Shown here: positions 25,848 to 34,674 of the stretch, piece after piece
How the letters are laid out: each line of letters opens with the position of its first letter
How positions within the stretch are numbered: the stretch's first letter is position 1
Source of the DNA: an uncultured Sphingomonadaceae bacterium
GTDB lineage: Bacteria > Pseudomonadota > Alphaproteobacteria > Sphingomonadales > Sphingomonadaceae
Reading direction: 5' to 3'
Assembly (NCBI GenBank): GCA_947497455.1
Contig: CANMGU010000002.1
Coordinates: forward strand, 136,501-200,500
DNA length: 64,000 nt
Notes under the pieces: generated by a model
The model's input: only the letters and a program-made list of their open reading frames with translations
What the model was told of the DNA's origin: nothing
Databases searched by the model: none
Translations under genes and position numbers: made by a program

Positions 25848-27065
25848 ATGAGCGGATGGCCGGAACTGAAATGGGATGTCGAACCAACCGGGCCGTTAAA
25901 GGGTCTGAAAATAGTCGACATGTCCACGGTTGTTCTTGGCCCGTTTGCCACTGTGAATTTCGCTGACATGGGTGCCGAAGTCATCAAGGTTGAAAATGAT
26001 CAGGGCAAGTTTCCGGGCGACATGATGCGCCATGCCGGGGACAGCCCCACCGGCGACCTGGGTCCGATCTTTGCGTCCCTGAACCGCAATAAGAAGTCGA
26101 TCACAATCAATGCGAAAGAGGAAGCCGATAAGGCGGTGATTGTCGAATTGCTCAAACATGCTGATGTGTTTTTCCATAATGTCCGGATGGCCGGAATGGA
26201 ACGGCTGGGACTGGATTATGAGGCGGTGAAGGCAATTAATCCCGGCATTGTCTATGTTCATTGCGCGGGTTTTGGCAAAGGCGGAGACTATTCGCATCGG
26301 CAAGCATATGATGACCTGATCCAGTGTTCGTCCGGCTTTGCCTCGCTGTTTGAAATGCGCGGTGACAGCGGCCGGCCGCTCTATATGCCGTCGCTGGTCG
26401 CCGACAAGACCATCGGACTATTCGCAGTCAATGCGACGCTCGCAGCCATGTATCACAAGGAAAAAACCGGCGAGGGTCAATTCGTCCAGGTGCCGATGTT
26501 CGAGGCGTTTACCTGGTTCAACATGGTCGAAAACTTGTGGGGTGAGACCTTCATCCCCGGCAATGGCCGTCTCGCCTACACCCGCTCGGTCAATCCCAAC
26601 CGCAAACCTTATCCCACCAAGGACGGCTATATCGGTCTGGTTCCTTATAGTGACGGCCAATGGGAAAAGTTTTTTGAGCTGGGCGGCAAGCCGGGTGTGT
26701 TCGAGGAGCCGCGCTTTGCAACCTATTCCGAGCGCACCAAAAATATCACTGCACTCTATGCCCTGATCGAGGAAATCGCCTCGACCAAGACCACCGATGA
26801 ATGGCTGGCATTGCTTGACGAGAATAATATTCCCGCGATGCGTTACAACCAGATTGCCGATGTTCTCGAAGATCCCCATCTCCAGCAGGTCGGCTTCTGG
26901 AACGAGCGCGAAGGTGAGAAAATGGGCAAGTATCGCTCCATCAAACATCCCGTCCACTATTCGGCGAGCCCGGCCAATGTCTATGCCGACCCGCCAACCT
27001 TGGGCGCGGATAATGATGAGATTCGCGGTTCAATCGGCTTACCAAAAACGGAGGACGCATCATGA
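25848..27065 (+). CDS. CaiB/BaiF family CoA-transferase
   Basis: This 405-residue class III CoA-transferase shows GPLKGLKIVDMSTVVLGPFATVNFADMGAEVIKVE at the N-terminus, LNRNKKSITINAK, the ligand loop AYDDLIQCSSGFASLFEMRGDSG with the catalytic Asp, and the interlocked C-terminal region NRKPYPTKDGYIGLVPYSDGQW. It moves CoA between carboxylic acids; the acid is unknown. An AAGGA ribosome site precedes the ATG. The gene overlaps the DUF1330 gene by four bases, so the two form an operon diverging from the thiolase. Confidence 0.93.
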   Translation: MSGWPELKWDVEPTGPLKGLKIVDMSTVVLGPFATVNFADMGAEVIKVENDQGKFPGDMMRHAGDSPTGDLGPIFASLNRNKKSITINAKEEADKAVIVELLKHADVFFHNVRMAGMERLGLDYEAVKAINPGIVYVHCAGFGKGGDYSHRQAYDDLIQCSSGFASLFEMRGDSGRPLYMPSLVADKTIGLFAVNATLAAMYHKEKTGEGQFVQVPMFEAFTWFNMVENLWGETFIPGNGRLAYTRSVNPNRKPYPTKDGYIGLVPYSDGQWEKFFELGGKPGVFEEPRFATYSERTKNITALYALIEEIASTKTTDEWLALLDENNIPAMRYNQIADVLEDPHLQQVGFWNEREGEKMGKYRSIKHPVHYSASPANVYADPPTLGADNDEIRGSIGLPKTEDAS

Positions 27066-27376
27066 GCGACACAGCACCGGTTCACGTCATGGCCAATTTC
27101 ACCGTTCATGATGCGGAAAAATACCGCGTCTATGAAAAGGGCTTTTTCCCGATCCTGAAGAAGCATGGCGGGACGTTCATCACCTTTGATGACAACAGCA
27201 CCACTTTCGAAGGTAGCGCGCCGCCAGAGGGCCGTGTCGTTCTGTTCAAATTTCCCAGCGCCGAGGCGGCCACCGCCTGGTATAATGATCCTGATTATCA
27301 GGCCCTGTCGGAACACCGCCGGGCGGGAACGGAGCTGAAATTCCTGACCATGCTACATCCGATTCCGGGCCGCTGA
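27062..27376 (+). CDS. DUF1330 family protein
   Basis: The 104-residue protein has the ferredoxin-like dimeric alpha/beta-barrel pattern of DUF1330: MANFTVHDAEKYRVYEKGFFPILKKHGGTFI, then EGRVVLFKFPSAEAATAWYNDPDYQALSEHRRAGTELKFLTM. Related small barrels act as oxygenases or isomerases; the role here is unknown. The ATG overlaps the CaiB-like stop codon (ATGA), indicating coupled translation with the CoA-transferase. Confidence 0.9.
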   Translation: MSDTAPVHVMANFTVHDAEKYRVYEKGFFPILKKHGGTFITFDDNSTTFEGSAPPEGRVVLFKFPSAEAATAWYNDPDYQALSEHRRAGTELKFLTMLHPIPGR

Positions 27377-27397
27377 TCCGGCGGCATTCTGGCCACA

Positions 27398-30214
27398 TCA
27401 ATGCGACCGAATGAGCACGACCCAATCCGTGCCGGTTTTTGCTGATGGCGCCGCCACCATCAGCTTTCCGTCGGCGTTCGCTTCAGTCGTCTTGCCTTTG
27501 ACCCGGTGGCCAGAGACCGGATCATGATAGAGAAGATCAAAAGCCCCCGCGCCACCGACATCGACACGCGCTGTCCCGCCATCCGGTAGATAAACCGCAT
27601 AAAGTTGGCCCGCCTGACCCAGGCAATAGGCATCCTCGCGATCCACTGAATCATTGCATGGCTGCATATCCCAATAGGGTAGATGTTCATTGAAGAAATC
27701 CAGCGCATTGGCGGTTTGACGCCATAGGCTGGCCCGCAGACGCCAGTCTTCGGACGACAGATCATTGGCCGGATATTTCGCGCCAAAATACCATTCGACG
27801 CCAGCCCCACCGCCCAGCAAATGGCCCCATAAGGCATGACGGCGCAGGCTTTCATGATCGGTCGGGTCGAGAGAATCGGGCAAGGCGCCGGTGTCCCACT
27901 TGCCGATTTCATCCATGGTGATCAGCCAGTCCCGCCCGGTTTTTGCGGCTTTACCACGCCACTTCTGAACTTCGTTATTCACGCTGGTGCGTTCTGATAC
28001 CTGAAAAGACAGCCCATCCAGTCCGGGATGGCCAAGCAACGGCCCCGCTATTGCATCCTTGTCTGCAGGCTCGCTGTGCGTATGAAGCAAGACAGGGTGC
28101 TGATAGGGATCAGCGGCTTTCAGATAGGCGATCATCTGCCGCCGCTGATCATCATTCTGTCCTTCGGGACGCCAGTGGACCGGCCCGTTTTCTTCGCCCA
28201 GATTCCAAACCAGACCATTATGATGGCCAAAGCGGGCAATAAGTTCGGACAGATAGAGCTTGCGGTGCAAGGCTGTTTCGCCGCCGTCGAGCATCAGTTC
28301 ATTTTCGGTCTCCTGCGTCACGATATGCAGCAAGATGCCCTTGGCCTGCATGTGACTGAACAGGATTTCCCACTGGTCGAGCTTGCTGGCGTCAAACCGG
28401 GTGAAATCATCCGGGGTCCGATAGGGCCATATGTCCTTGCCATCTCCGAGAATATTCAGGGTCAGGAAATAGGCGCTGTTCATCCGTTGTGCCGCGAGAT
28501 AGTTGATCGCGCCGATAATCGCCTTGCCTTTGCCGCCGCGCCAGCTGGGGTCGCCTGGCCGCCAGTCTTTCAGATGTGGCGCAAATTTGTGGATGCTGCC
28601 ACCGGCATCGGATTCACCGTCACGAGCGTTATCCGCCATGCGATAGGTGCCGTCAAAATCCTCGTAACCGAGCAGGTTTTCCGGGCTGTTTGTCCCGCCC
28701 TTCAGCCAATATTGCCCCGACCGGGCAAAACGGAAATAGCCGGCATCAGCAACCAGCAAGCCACGATCTGCATGGCGAAAGTCAGGGGCCGGCTTGTCCG
28801 ACCCGGTCACCAGAAAACCGCCGCTATTGTCAGCCAACGCCACGGTTTCGCCAGCCATGGGATCGGGGTCGATCGCTATATTCCGGCCTTTGGCCAGCCG
28901 GGCCTGCCATTGCCATGCCCCCGGCGCGTCGGGGGTGAACCGCACTTGCCAGACATTGCCTTTTTTCGCTCCGGTCTCGGCGGCATTGCCATCGGCGGCA
29001 TAGAAACCGCGAACCGTACGGCTTTTGCCGTCATGGATGAAGGTTACGGTCAGGCGATAGTCGGTGAACGGATTGTCTGGCGAATTTTCAGACAGAGCCG
29101 GACCAGCGAAGGACAATTGCACCTTGTGCCACTGCATGGCGACCGGCTGCGCTGTCGCTGCCGTTTCAATCACAGGCATCTGATTGAGAGCGGACGACAG
29201 CTTGAGCCGTTCGATGCTAGTCAGCTCCGGTTCACCGCCGCGATTGCCGGAGCCGGACGCGGTGTAGAGATAGTCGCCAATGATCGCAAAACCCGATCCG
29301 TGACGCCCCCTCCTGAGGGACGGCCAAGCATGCCATTTACCGGTATCGGGACGAAACGCCTGAACCTCGTCATGCGCTCGCTCTTGCGCGCCGCTTTCAC
29401 CGCCACCGACAACGATATGGCCGTTCCACGCCAGCGCCATATTGCCGGCCCGCTCGGTGGGTATGGCATGCAAACTGTTCATCGCTTGCCAGCGACCGGT
29501 GGCAAAATCAAAGACATCGCCAATGACCGCTGTTTGTTCGAATCCCAGCTGCTTCGCTTGTTCCGTGCGGCGACCAGCAAAGGCATAAAGCTTGCCATCC
29601 CCATAGGCCGCCTGAAAATGGTCACGTGCCTGCGGGGCATCGGGAAGGACACGCCATGCACCTGTCGCCGGATCAAATTCGTCAAACCACGGCACATAAC
29701 CATTCATATGCCCGTTGGTGATCCCGCCAATCATGTAGAATTTTCCGTCCCGCACGATTAGCCCGGCCCCGCCGCGCCGGCGAGCTGCCGGAATGACCGG
29801 GCCATATTCAAACCGGTCCTGCTCCGGATGGTAGATGATGATCCGGTCCAGCGGCTGCTCATTTGGCCAGCCACCTGTCATTGCCCCCATCAGGTAGATG
29901 GCATCACCATGGGTCACTGCCTGGAAATGATGAATTTCAACCGGAGGTCCGGATTTTTCGGACCAGCGGTTGGTGGCCGGATCATAGACATCAACCGGAT
30001 TGATCCGCCGTCCGCCGATTAAATAAAGCTTGCCCTTGAAAGCCACCAGGCCGGCTTCGTGACGGGCGGTCGGTGCGCCGCGCGCCGATATAGTCTCCCA
30101 TTCTGGCGCTGCAGCGTTGGCCGCAGCGCTGTTGGCAGAAAATGTCATACAGGCGGTTAGAATCGCAAGGCACAGAAAGAGGGTAGATTTCCAAGTTTCC
30201 GATCTCGCCGGCAT
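27398..30214 (-). CDS. Exported Kelch - DUF5060 - glycoside hydrolase-like fusion
   Basis: The 938-residue protein starts with a signal peptide (about 1-33) behind a GGAGG ribosome site. Residues about 35-340 contain Kelch-type repeats (APTARHEAGLVAFKGKLYLIGG, GKFYMIGGITNGH, GKLYAFAGRR, GHIVVGGGE) forming a beta-propeller. Residues about 355-440 resemble DUF5060 (beta-sandwich: FTDYRLTVTFIHDGKSRTVRGFYAADG). The rest looks like a TIM-barrel glycosidase of the DUF4038/apiosidase-like type, with candidate acids in LVWNLGEENGP (about 677) and ITMDEIGKW (about 767). The Kelch fusion is unusual. It diverges from the GntP gene and probably acts on a plant or algal glycan. Activity is inferred. Confidence 0.85.
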   Translation of the reverse strand: MPARSETWKSTLFLCLAILTACMTFSANSAAANAAAPEWETISARGAPTARHEAGLVAFKGKLYLIGGRRINPVDVYDPATNRWSEKSGPPVEIHHFQAVTHGDAIYLMGAMTGGWPNEQPLDRIIIYHPEQDRFEYGPVIPAARRRGGAGLIVRDGKFYMIGGITNGHMNGYVPWFDEFDPATGAWRVLPDAPQARDHFQAAYGDGKLYAFAGRRTEQAKQLGFEQTAVIGDVFDFATGRWQAMNSLHAIPTERAGNMALAWNGHIVVGGGESGAQERAHDEVQAFRPDTGKWHAWPSLRRGRHGSGFAIIGDYLYTASGSGNRGGEPELTSIERLKLSSALNQMPVIETAATAQPVAMQWHKVQLSFAGPALSENSPDNPFTDYRLTVTFIHDGKSRTVRGFYAADGNAAETGAKKGNVWQVRFTPDAPGAWQWQARLAKGRNIAIDPDPMAGETVALADNSGGFLVTGSDKPAPDFRHADRGLLVADAGYFRFARSGQYWLKGGTNSPENLLGYEDFDGTYRMADNARDGESDAGGSIHKFAPHLKDWRPGDPSWRGGKGKAIIGAINYLAAQRMNSAYFLTLNILGDGKDIWPYRTPDDFTRFDASKLDQWEILFSHMQAKGILLHIVTQETENELMLDGGETALHRKLYLSELIARFGHHNGLVWNLGEENGPVHWRPEGQNDDQRRQMIAYLKAADPYQHPVLLHTHSEPADKDAIAGPLLGHPGLDGLSFQVSERTSVNNEVQKWRGKAAKTGRDWLITMDEIGKWDTGALPDSLDPTDHESLRRHALWGHLLGGGAGVEWYFGAKYPANDLSSEDWRLRASLWRQTANALDFFNEHLPYWDMQPCNDSVDREDAYCLGQAGQLYAVYLPDGGTARVDVGGAGAFDLLYHDPVSGHRVKGKTTEANADGKLMVAAPSAKTGTDWVVLIRSH

Positions 30215-30298
30215 ATTTATCCCTCCTCCATATTCTGGCCCGCTGCCGCTTCCAGACAACCATATTGCAAGCCATTGCCCGGTTGCTTATGATCGTCA

Positions 30299-30313
30299 TT
30301 ACAACGTTGTCAT
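30299..30313. promoter_or_regulatory. LacI-type operator between the Kelch-DUF5060 gene and gntP
   Basis: TTACAACGTTGTCAT (30299-30313) contains the perfect palindrome ACAACGTTGT with a central CG, the form bound by LacI-family repressors. It lies between the divergent Kelch-DUF5060 hydrolase and the gluconate permease, and it resembles the TGACAA...TTGTCA site at 32245. No LacI-family gene is in the window, so the regulator is presumably encoded elsewhere. Confidence 0.65.
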
Positions 30314-30379
30314 ATTTGCAGGCTGAAAACAAGTTCGGGGGAGGCAACAATCGGCTGGATCATTGAAAACCGGGCCTTG

Positions 30380-31708
30380 ATGGCCATGTTGCTGAGCATT
30401 TTAGCGCTTTTGATATTGATCATGCGCGCAAAAATGCACCCTTTCCCAGCGTTGCTGATCGCGGGGATCGCCGCAGCACTGGGCGCGGGTCTGGCACCCG
30501 CAGAGGCCATTGCCGCTGTCGCCAAAGGCATGGGCGGGACGCTTGGCGGGATTGCTGCAGTTATCGGTCTTGGAGCGATGTTTGGTGTGCTGGTCGAACA
30601 TGGCGGCGGCGTGACTGCTCTGGCAAAATATGTAACTCGCGGCAGTGGATCAAAACTGACCCGCTGGATGCTCGGGTTAGTCGGTATCATCATTGCCATC
30701 CCGGTTTTTTTCGACGTCGCCTTCATCATTCTCTTCCCATTGATCATGGCTTTTTCTCGCCGGTTTTCGATGGTGCCGCTGGCCTTTGCTTTACCACTAC
30801 TGGCCGGGTTGGCAGGTGCCCATGCGTTCATCCCGCCGACGCCTGGGCCGATCGCGGTGGCGCAGCAATTGCAGGTTGATCTGGGTTGGGTCATGCTATT
30901 CGGCCTGATCGCCTGTATCCCTGCTGCTCTCGTTGGCGGGCCGATTTACACTAGCATAGCCTTGCGCAAAGGGTGGCTTGCAGCTGGAGATCCGTTGTCG
31001 CTTGCCGGGGACAAATCGCCGCAGCGGGACTTTGATCCCCATATCGCTAAAATCGCACTCGGACTGGTTTTATTGCCTCTGGTGCTGATCATCGCGGGCG
31101 CGGTTGCCGGACCACTGGGCCTGGCCGAAGGCCTGTTACGCAACATCGTGGAAACCGCTGGTCTGCCGGTCATTGCTTTGCTGATTGCTTGCGGTGCGGC
31201 TTTCCTTGCGATGCGTCCAAGCGATGCGGATGGCCGGGCAGCCTTGCGTCAGGCGATTGAAAAATCGCTAGAGCCAGTCGGTGTCGTCTTGCTGGTGACT
31301 GGGGCCGGCGGCGCGTTCAAGCAAGTGCTGGTCGACACCGGGGCGGGCCAGTCCCTGGCCAATGCCACCCTGGCGCTGGGCATTGCACCAATTGTCTGCG
31401 GCTTCTTGATCGCGCTGCTGGTGCGCATTGCGCAAGGTTCCGCCACAGCAGCGATGATCACCGCCGCCAGCCTGACCTTCCCGATCGCTGCCGCCGCTGC
31501 GCTGACCCAGCCGCAACTGGCGCTGGTTGCGGTTGCCATTGCCGGTGGTGCGACAGCCTGCAGCCATGTCAATGACAGCGGCTTCTGGCTGATCAACCGC
31601 TATTTCGGGCTGACCACGACAGAGACTTTAAAAAGCTGGAGCGTGAGTTCCACGCTTACCGGGATGACGGGGTTCCTCACTGCGCTTTTACTCTATCCGT
31701 TTGTCTAA
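30380..31708 (+). CDS. gntP: GntP-family gluconate permease
   Basis: This 443-residue protein has about 12 hydrophobic helices and the GntP family patterns: KMHPFPALLIAGIAAALGAG, LGGIAAVIGLGAMFGVLVEHGGG, ALPLLAGLAGAHAFIPPTPGPIAVA, RIAQGSATAAMITAASL and ACSHVNDSGFWLINRYFGLTTTETLKSWS, the last being a strong GntP signature. It imports gluconate or a related sugar acid by proton symport. The start is uncertain (ATG at 30380 or 30389; neither has a clear ribosome site). It sits behind a LacI-type palindrome and ends opposite the gluconokinase gene, whose stop it overlaps. Confidence 0.9.
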   Translation: MAMLLSILALLILIMRAKMHPFPALLIAGIAAALGAGLAPAEAIAAVAKGMGGTLGGIAAVIGLGAMFGVLVEHGGGVTALAKYVTRGSGSKLTRWMLGLVGIIIAIPVFFDVAFIILFPLIMAFSRRFSMVPLAFALPLLAGLAGAHAFIPPTPGPIAVAQQLQVDLGWVMLFGLIACIPAALVGGPIYTSIALRKGWLAAGDPLSLAGDKSPQRDFDPHIAKIALGLVLLPLVLIIAGAVAGPLGLAEGLLRNIVETAGLPVIALLIACGAAFLAMRPSDADGRAALRQAIEKSLEPVGVVLLVTGAGGAFKQVLVDTGAGQSLANATLALGIAPIVCGFLIALLVRIAQGSATAAMITAASLTFPIAAAAALTQPQLALVAVAIAGGATACSHVNDSGFWLINRYFGLTTTETLKSWSVSSTLTGMTGFLTALLLYPFV

Positions 31709-32185
31709 AGCGGATAATATTGCATCACAAATCCTATCAGGCGTCTGCATGCCATCCACCGTCAACCGGTCCGGCGGCAATTGCAGCGCTTGCAGTTGCG
31801 ACTGCAGCAAGGCCGCAGGCATGAAATGGCCGAAGCGATCGGCCATGCGCTGCTTCAGTTTTTCTTGCGGCACATCGAGAAATATCCATTGGCAGGGCCG
31901 TTCCACGGCACGGGATAGCCGCAGACGCACAGCTTCGTTCAACGCCGAACAGGCCAATAGCACGGGACCATCGCCCGTAGCATTTACCGCCTTTGCCATT
32001 GCATCAATCCAAGGGACCCTGTCCTCATTGTTGAGCGCTACACCAGCCTCCATTTTTTGCCGGTTTTCCGGCGGATGGAAGCTGTCACCCTCAAGAACGG
32101 GCCAGCCGGTCTGCCGGGAGAGCGATAAGGATATGGTTGATTTACCGCAGCCGGATACACCCATGATAACCAGCAGCGCATGCAT
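31688..32185 (-). CDS. gntK: Gluconokinase
   Basis: Gluconokinase phosphorylates gluconate to 6-phosphogluconate. From the ATG at 32185 the 165-residue protein has the P-loop GVSGCGKST (about 9-17), EGDSFHPPENRQKMEAGVALNNEDRVPWI, the ACSALNEAVR stretch and the lid DRFGHFMPAALLQSQLQALQ, all standard for the GntK type. An upstream TTG at 32194 behind GAGGAGG is an alternative start giving three more residues. Its 3' end overlaps gntP by 21 bases in the convergent orientation. A LacI-type palindrome lies upstream, shared with the divergent GH3 gene. Confidence 0.92.
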   Translation of the reverse strand: MHALLVIMGVSGCGKSTISLSLSRQTGWPVLEGDSFHPPENRQKMEAGVALNNEDRVPWIDAMAKAVNATGDGPVLLACSALNEAVRLRLSRAVERPCQWIFLDVPQEKLKQRMADRFGHFMPAALLQSQLQALQLPPDRLTVDGMQTPDRICDAILSALDKRIE

Positions 32186-32244
32186 CTGTCTCAATTGATC
32201 GGCCTCCTCTCCCGTTCCGATGCCTATCATTTCACGGCAATGAT

Positions 32245-32258
32245 TGACAACCTTGTCA
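32245..32258. promoter_or_regulatory. LacI-type operator between gntK and the GH3 glucosidase gene
   Basis: TGACAACCTTGTCA (32245-32258) has perfect 6-base arms (TGACAA/TTGTCA) around a CC centre. It lies between the divergent gluconokinase and beta-glucosidase starts and matches the arm sequence of the palindrome at 30299. The two sites link the four transcription units of this locus into one probable regulon. Confidence 0.65.
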
Positions 32259-32307
32259 TAACCCTGAATTTGTGAGTAGAGTGGCAAAAAGACCAACGGA
32301 GAGACCA

Positions 32308-34674
32308 ATGAGATTCACCCCGATTGCGGCGCTGGCGATAGCTCTGGCGATGATCATGCCGGGATCGACGCCCGCAGTGCAGGCGCAGGACCAGGATCCT
32401 GGTCCGCTGCCTACCCATGTCACCGACACGGCCAGCGTCATGGATATACCGACGGCCATTGCCACCAAGGCCAGCCCGCGGGTCGAAGCCTTGCTCCGCC
32501 GGATGACCCTTGAGGAAAAACTTGGTCAGTTGACTCAGGCAGCGGGAGGACGGTCCAAGACGCTCAATTCCAAACTGACCCCAAGCGAACTTGACCGCGT
32601 GAGGGCTGGCAAAGTCGGATCCTATCTGCATGTGGCCGGCGCCGAACCCTTGCGCGCATTGCAGAAAGTAGCGGTCGAGGAAAGTCGCCTCAGGATTCCG
32701 CTGCTCTTCGCGATGGATGTTGTGCATGGTTATCGCACCATTTTTCCTGTGCCTATTGCAATAGCGGCCAGTTGGGAGCCCGAGCAGTGGCACCGCACCG
32801 CGACGGTTTCGGCCGCAGAAGCAAGCAATTCGGGACTCCACTGGACTTTTGCACCGATGGTTGACGTCACGCGCGATCCGCGTTGGGGCCGGGTCGTCGA
32901 AGGGGCAGGCGAGGATGCCTATCTCGGCAGCATAATGACCACTGCACAAGTGCACGGCTATCAGGGAAAATCGCTAAGCGGTGCCGGTACAATGATGGCA
33001 ACGACCAAGCATTTCGGTGCCTATGGCGCTCCGCTGGGCGGCAGAGATTATGGCACAGCGGAGATTAGCGAACGCGCACTGCACGAGATTTATCTGCCAC
33101 CATTTTACGCCGCGATGAAGGCTGGCACGGGCAGTTACATGACCGCGTTCAACGATATTGGCGGGGAGCCGACAACGGGGAATGCGGATCTTATCAACGG
33201 CACGCTGCGCGCCCGATGGGGATTTGACGGCATGCTGGTCAGCGACTGGAATGCCGTCGCCGAACTGATCAATCATGGCATAGCGGGCAGCCGGGCTGAC
33301 GCTGGCGCACTCGCCATATCTGCGGGTGTCGATATGGACATGATGAGCCTCGTCTATGCCAATGACCTGACCAAGGCTGTCACGGCCAATCCCGGACTTG
33401 TGGCGCATATCGACAATGCCGTGCGCAACGTGCTGACTGCTAAGGAACGGCTTGGTCTGTTTGATGATCCGATGGCCTATCATGATCTGGCTGTCGAAAA
33501 AGCCAATATCCGCGCCGCCGCCCATATCGTTGCAGCTCGCGAGGTGGCCGAGCGTTCGATAGTCTTACTGAAAAACAGCGATAATATATTGCCTCTCCCA
33601 GCAAATGCGCAGAGAATAGCGGTGATCGGCGCCATGGCAACCGACGTGCAGAGCCAGCTAGGAAGCTGGCGTGCACGCGGCGACAAGACAGAGGTCGTGA
33701 GCATATTGGACGGGATCAAAGCTGCAGCGCCGGAGGGATCGCTGGTCACATTTGCATCCGGGGCCGCACCACAGAGCGCGGATGAAAGCGGCATCCCTGC
33801 GGCAGTGGAAACGGCGAAGGCCGGCGACATCGTGCTGCTCGTCATCGGCGAGGATTATGACCTGTCAGGAGAAGCCCGCAGCCGTTCTTCGCTCGCTTTG
33901 CCGCCATCACAGCTGGCGCTCGCCGAGGCAATTTTTTCGACAGGAAAGCCTGTGATCATACTCCTGACCGGCGGCCGCCCACTGGCCATCCCAGAGCTGG
34001 ACAAGAATGCGGACGCCATTGTGATGACTTGGTTACTGGGCAACGAAGCTGGCCCGGCCATCGCCAATATTATTTTTGGTAAGCTTGCGCCTGGAGGCAA
34101 GCTCCCCATTGCTTTTCCGCGAACCACCGGAGCCGTGCCCTATAGCTACGGTGAATATCCCGCCGGTCGCCCGGCCGATCCGGATTCGGTCAAAGACAGC
34201 AACCGGTTCAAGGACCTGCCGATCACGCAGCTTTATCCTTTTGGTCATGGATTATCCTATGCGAATATCCTGTTCAGCGATCTGACCCTGAGCAGCGCAA
34301 CATTGTCGCCGGGTGGCAGCATTGACATTTCGGTCAAGCTGACCAACCGGGAACAGCGCGCGGGTGATGAAACAGCGCAGCTCTATCTGCGGGATGTCGT
34401 GTCGCGGCAAGCTCAGCCCAAGATGACATTGCGCGGCTTTAAGCGTGTGACCCTGCAGCCTGGGGAAAGTCGTATGGTGACATTCACCCTGACGCCTGAG
34501 CAGCTGACTTACTATGCCAAAGACGGTAAATGGCGCGCCGAAGCCGGGCGTTTTGATATCATGATCGGAGCATCGGCCGAGGACATCAGACAGCGTGGTA
34601 GTTTTACCTTAAGTGGGGGAGTCGAAAGCGCCGTTCCCGCCGCCGCCATTGCCACGAAAACGGAGGTTAAATGA
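32308..34674 (+). CDS. Exported GH3 beta-glucosidase
   Basis: Glycoside hydrolase family 3 enzymes remove terminal beta-linked glucose from oligosaccharides. The 788-residue protein has a signal peptide ending near VQAQ, an N-terminal TIM barrel (about 50-390) with KHFGAYGAPLGGRDY and the nucleophile Asp in GMLVSDWNAV (about 313), a second domain with RSIVLLKNSDNILPL (about 410 on), and a C-terminal fibronectin-III-like domain (about 690-780). The ATG at 32308 is preferred to 32272, because it begins the signal peptide. It overlaps the SMP-30 gene by four bases and faces a LacI-type operator, so glucose release may feed the gluconate route. Confidence 0.94.
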   Translation: MRFTPIAALAIALAMIMPGSTPAVQAQDQDPGPLPTHVTDTASVMDIPTAIATKASPRVEALLRRMTLEEKLGQLTQAAGGRSKTLNSKLTPSELDRVRAGKVGSYLHVAGAEPLRALQKVAVEESRLRIPLLFAMDVVHGYRTIFPVPIAIAASWEPEQWHRTATVSAAEASNSGLHWTFAPMVDVTRDPRWGRVVEGAGEDAYLGSIMTTAQVHGYQGKSLSGAGTMMATTKHFGAYGAPLGGRDYGTAEISERALHEIYLPPFYAAMKAGTGSYMTAFNDIGGEPTTGNADLINGTLRARWGFDGMLVSDWNAVAELINHGIAGSRADAGALAISAGVDMDMMSLVYANDLTKAVTANPGLVAHIDNAVRNVLTAKERLGLFDDPMAYHDLAVEKANIRAAAHIVAAREVAERSIVLLKNSDNILPLPANAQRIAVIGAMATDVQSQLGSWRARGDKTEVVSILDGIKAAAPEGSLVTFASGAAPQSADESGIPAAVETAKAGDIVLLVIGEDYDLSGEARSRSSLALPPSQLALAEAIFSTGKPVIILLTGGRPLAIPELDKNADAIVMTWLLGNEAGPAIANIIFGKLAPGGKLPIAFPRTTGAVPYSYGEYPAGRPADPDSVKDSNRFKDLPITQLYPFGHGLSYANILFSDLTLSSATLSPGGSIDISVKLTNREQRAGDETAQLYLRDVVSRQAQPKMTLRGFKRVTLQPGESRMVTFTLTPEQLTYYAKDGKWRAEAGRFDIMIGASAEDIRQRGSFTLSGGVESAVPAAAIATKTEVK

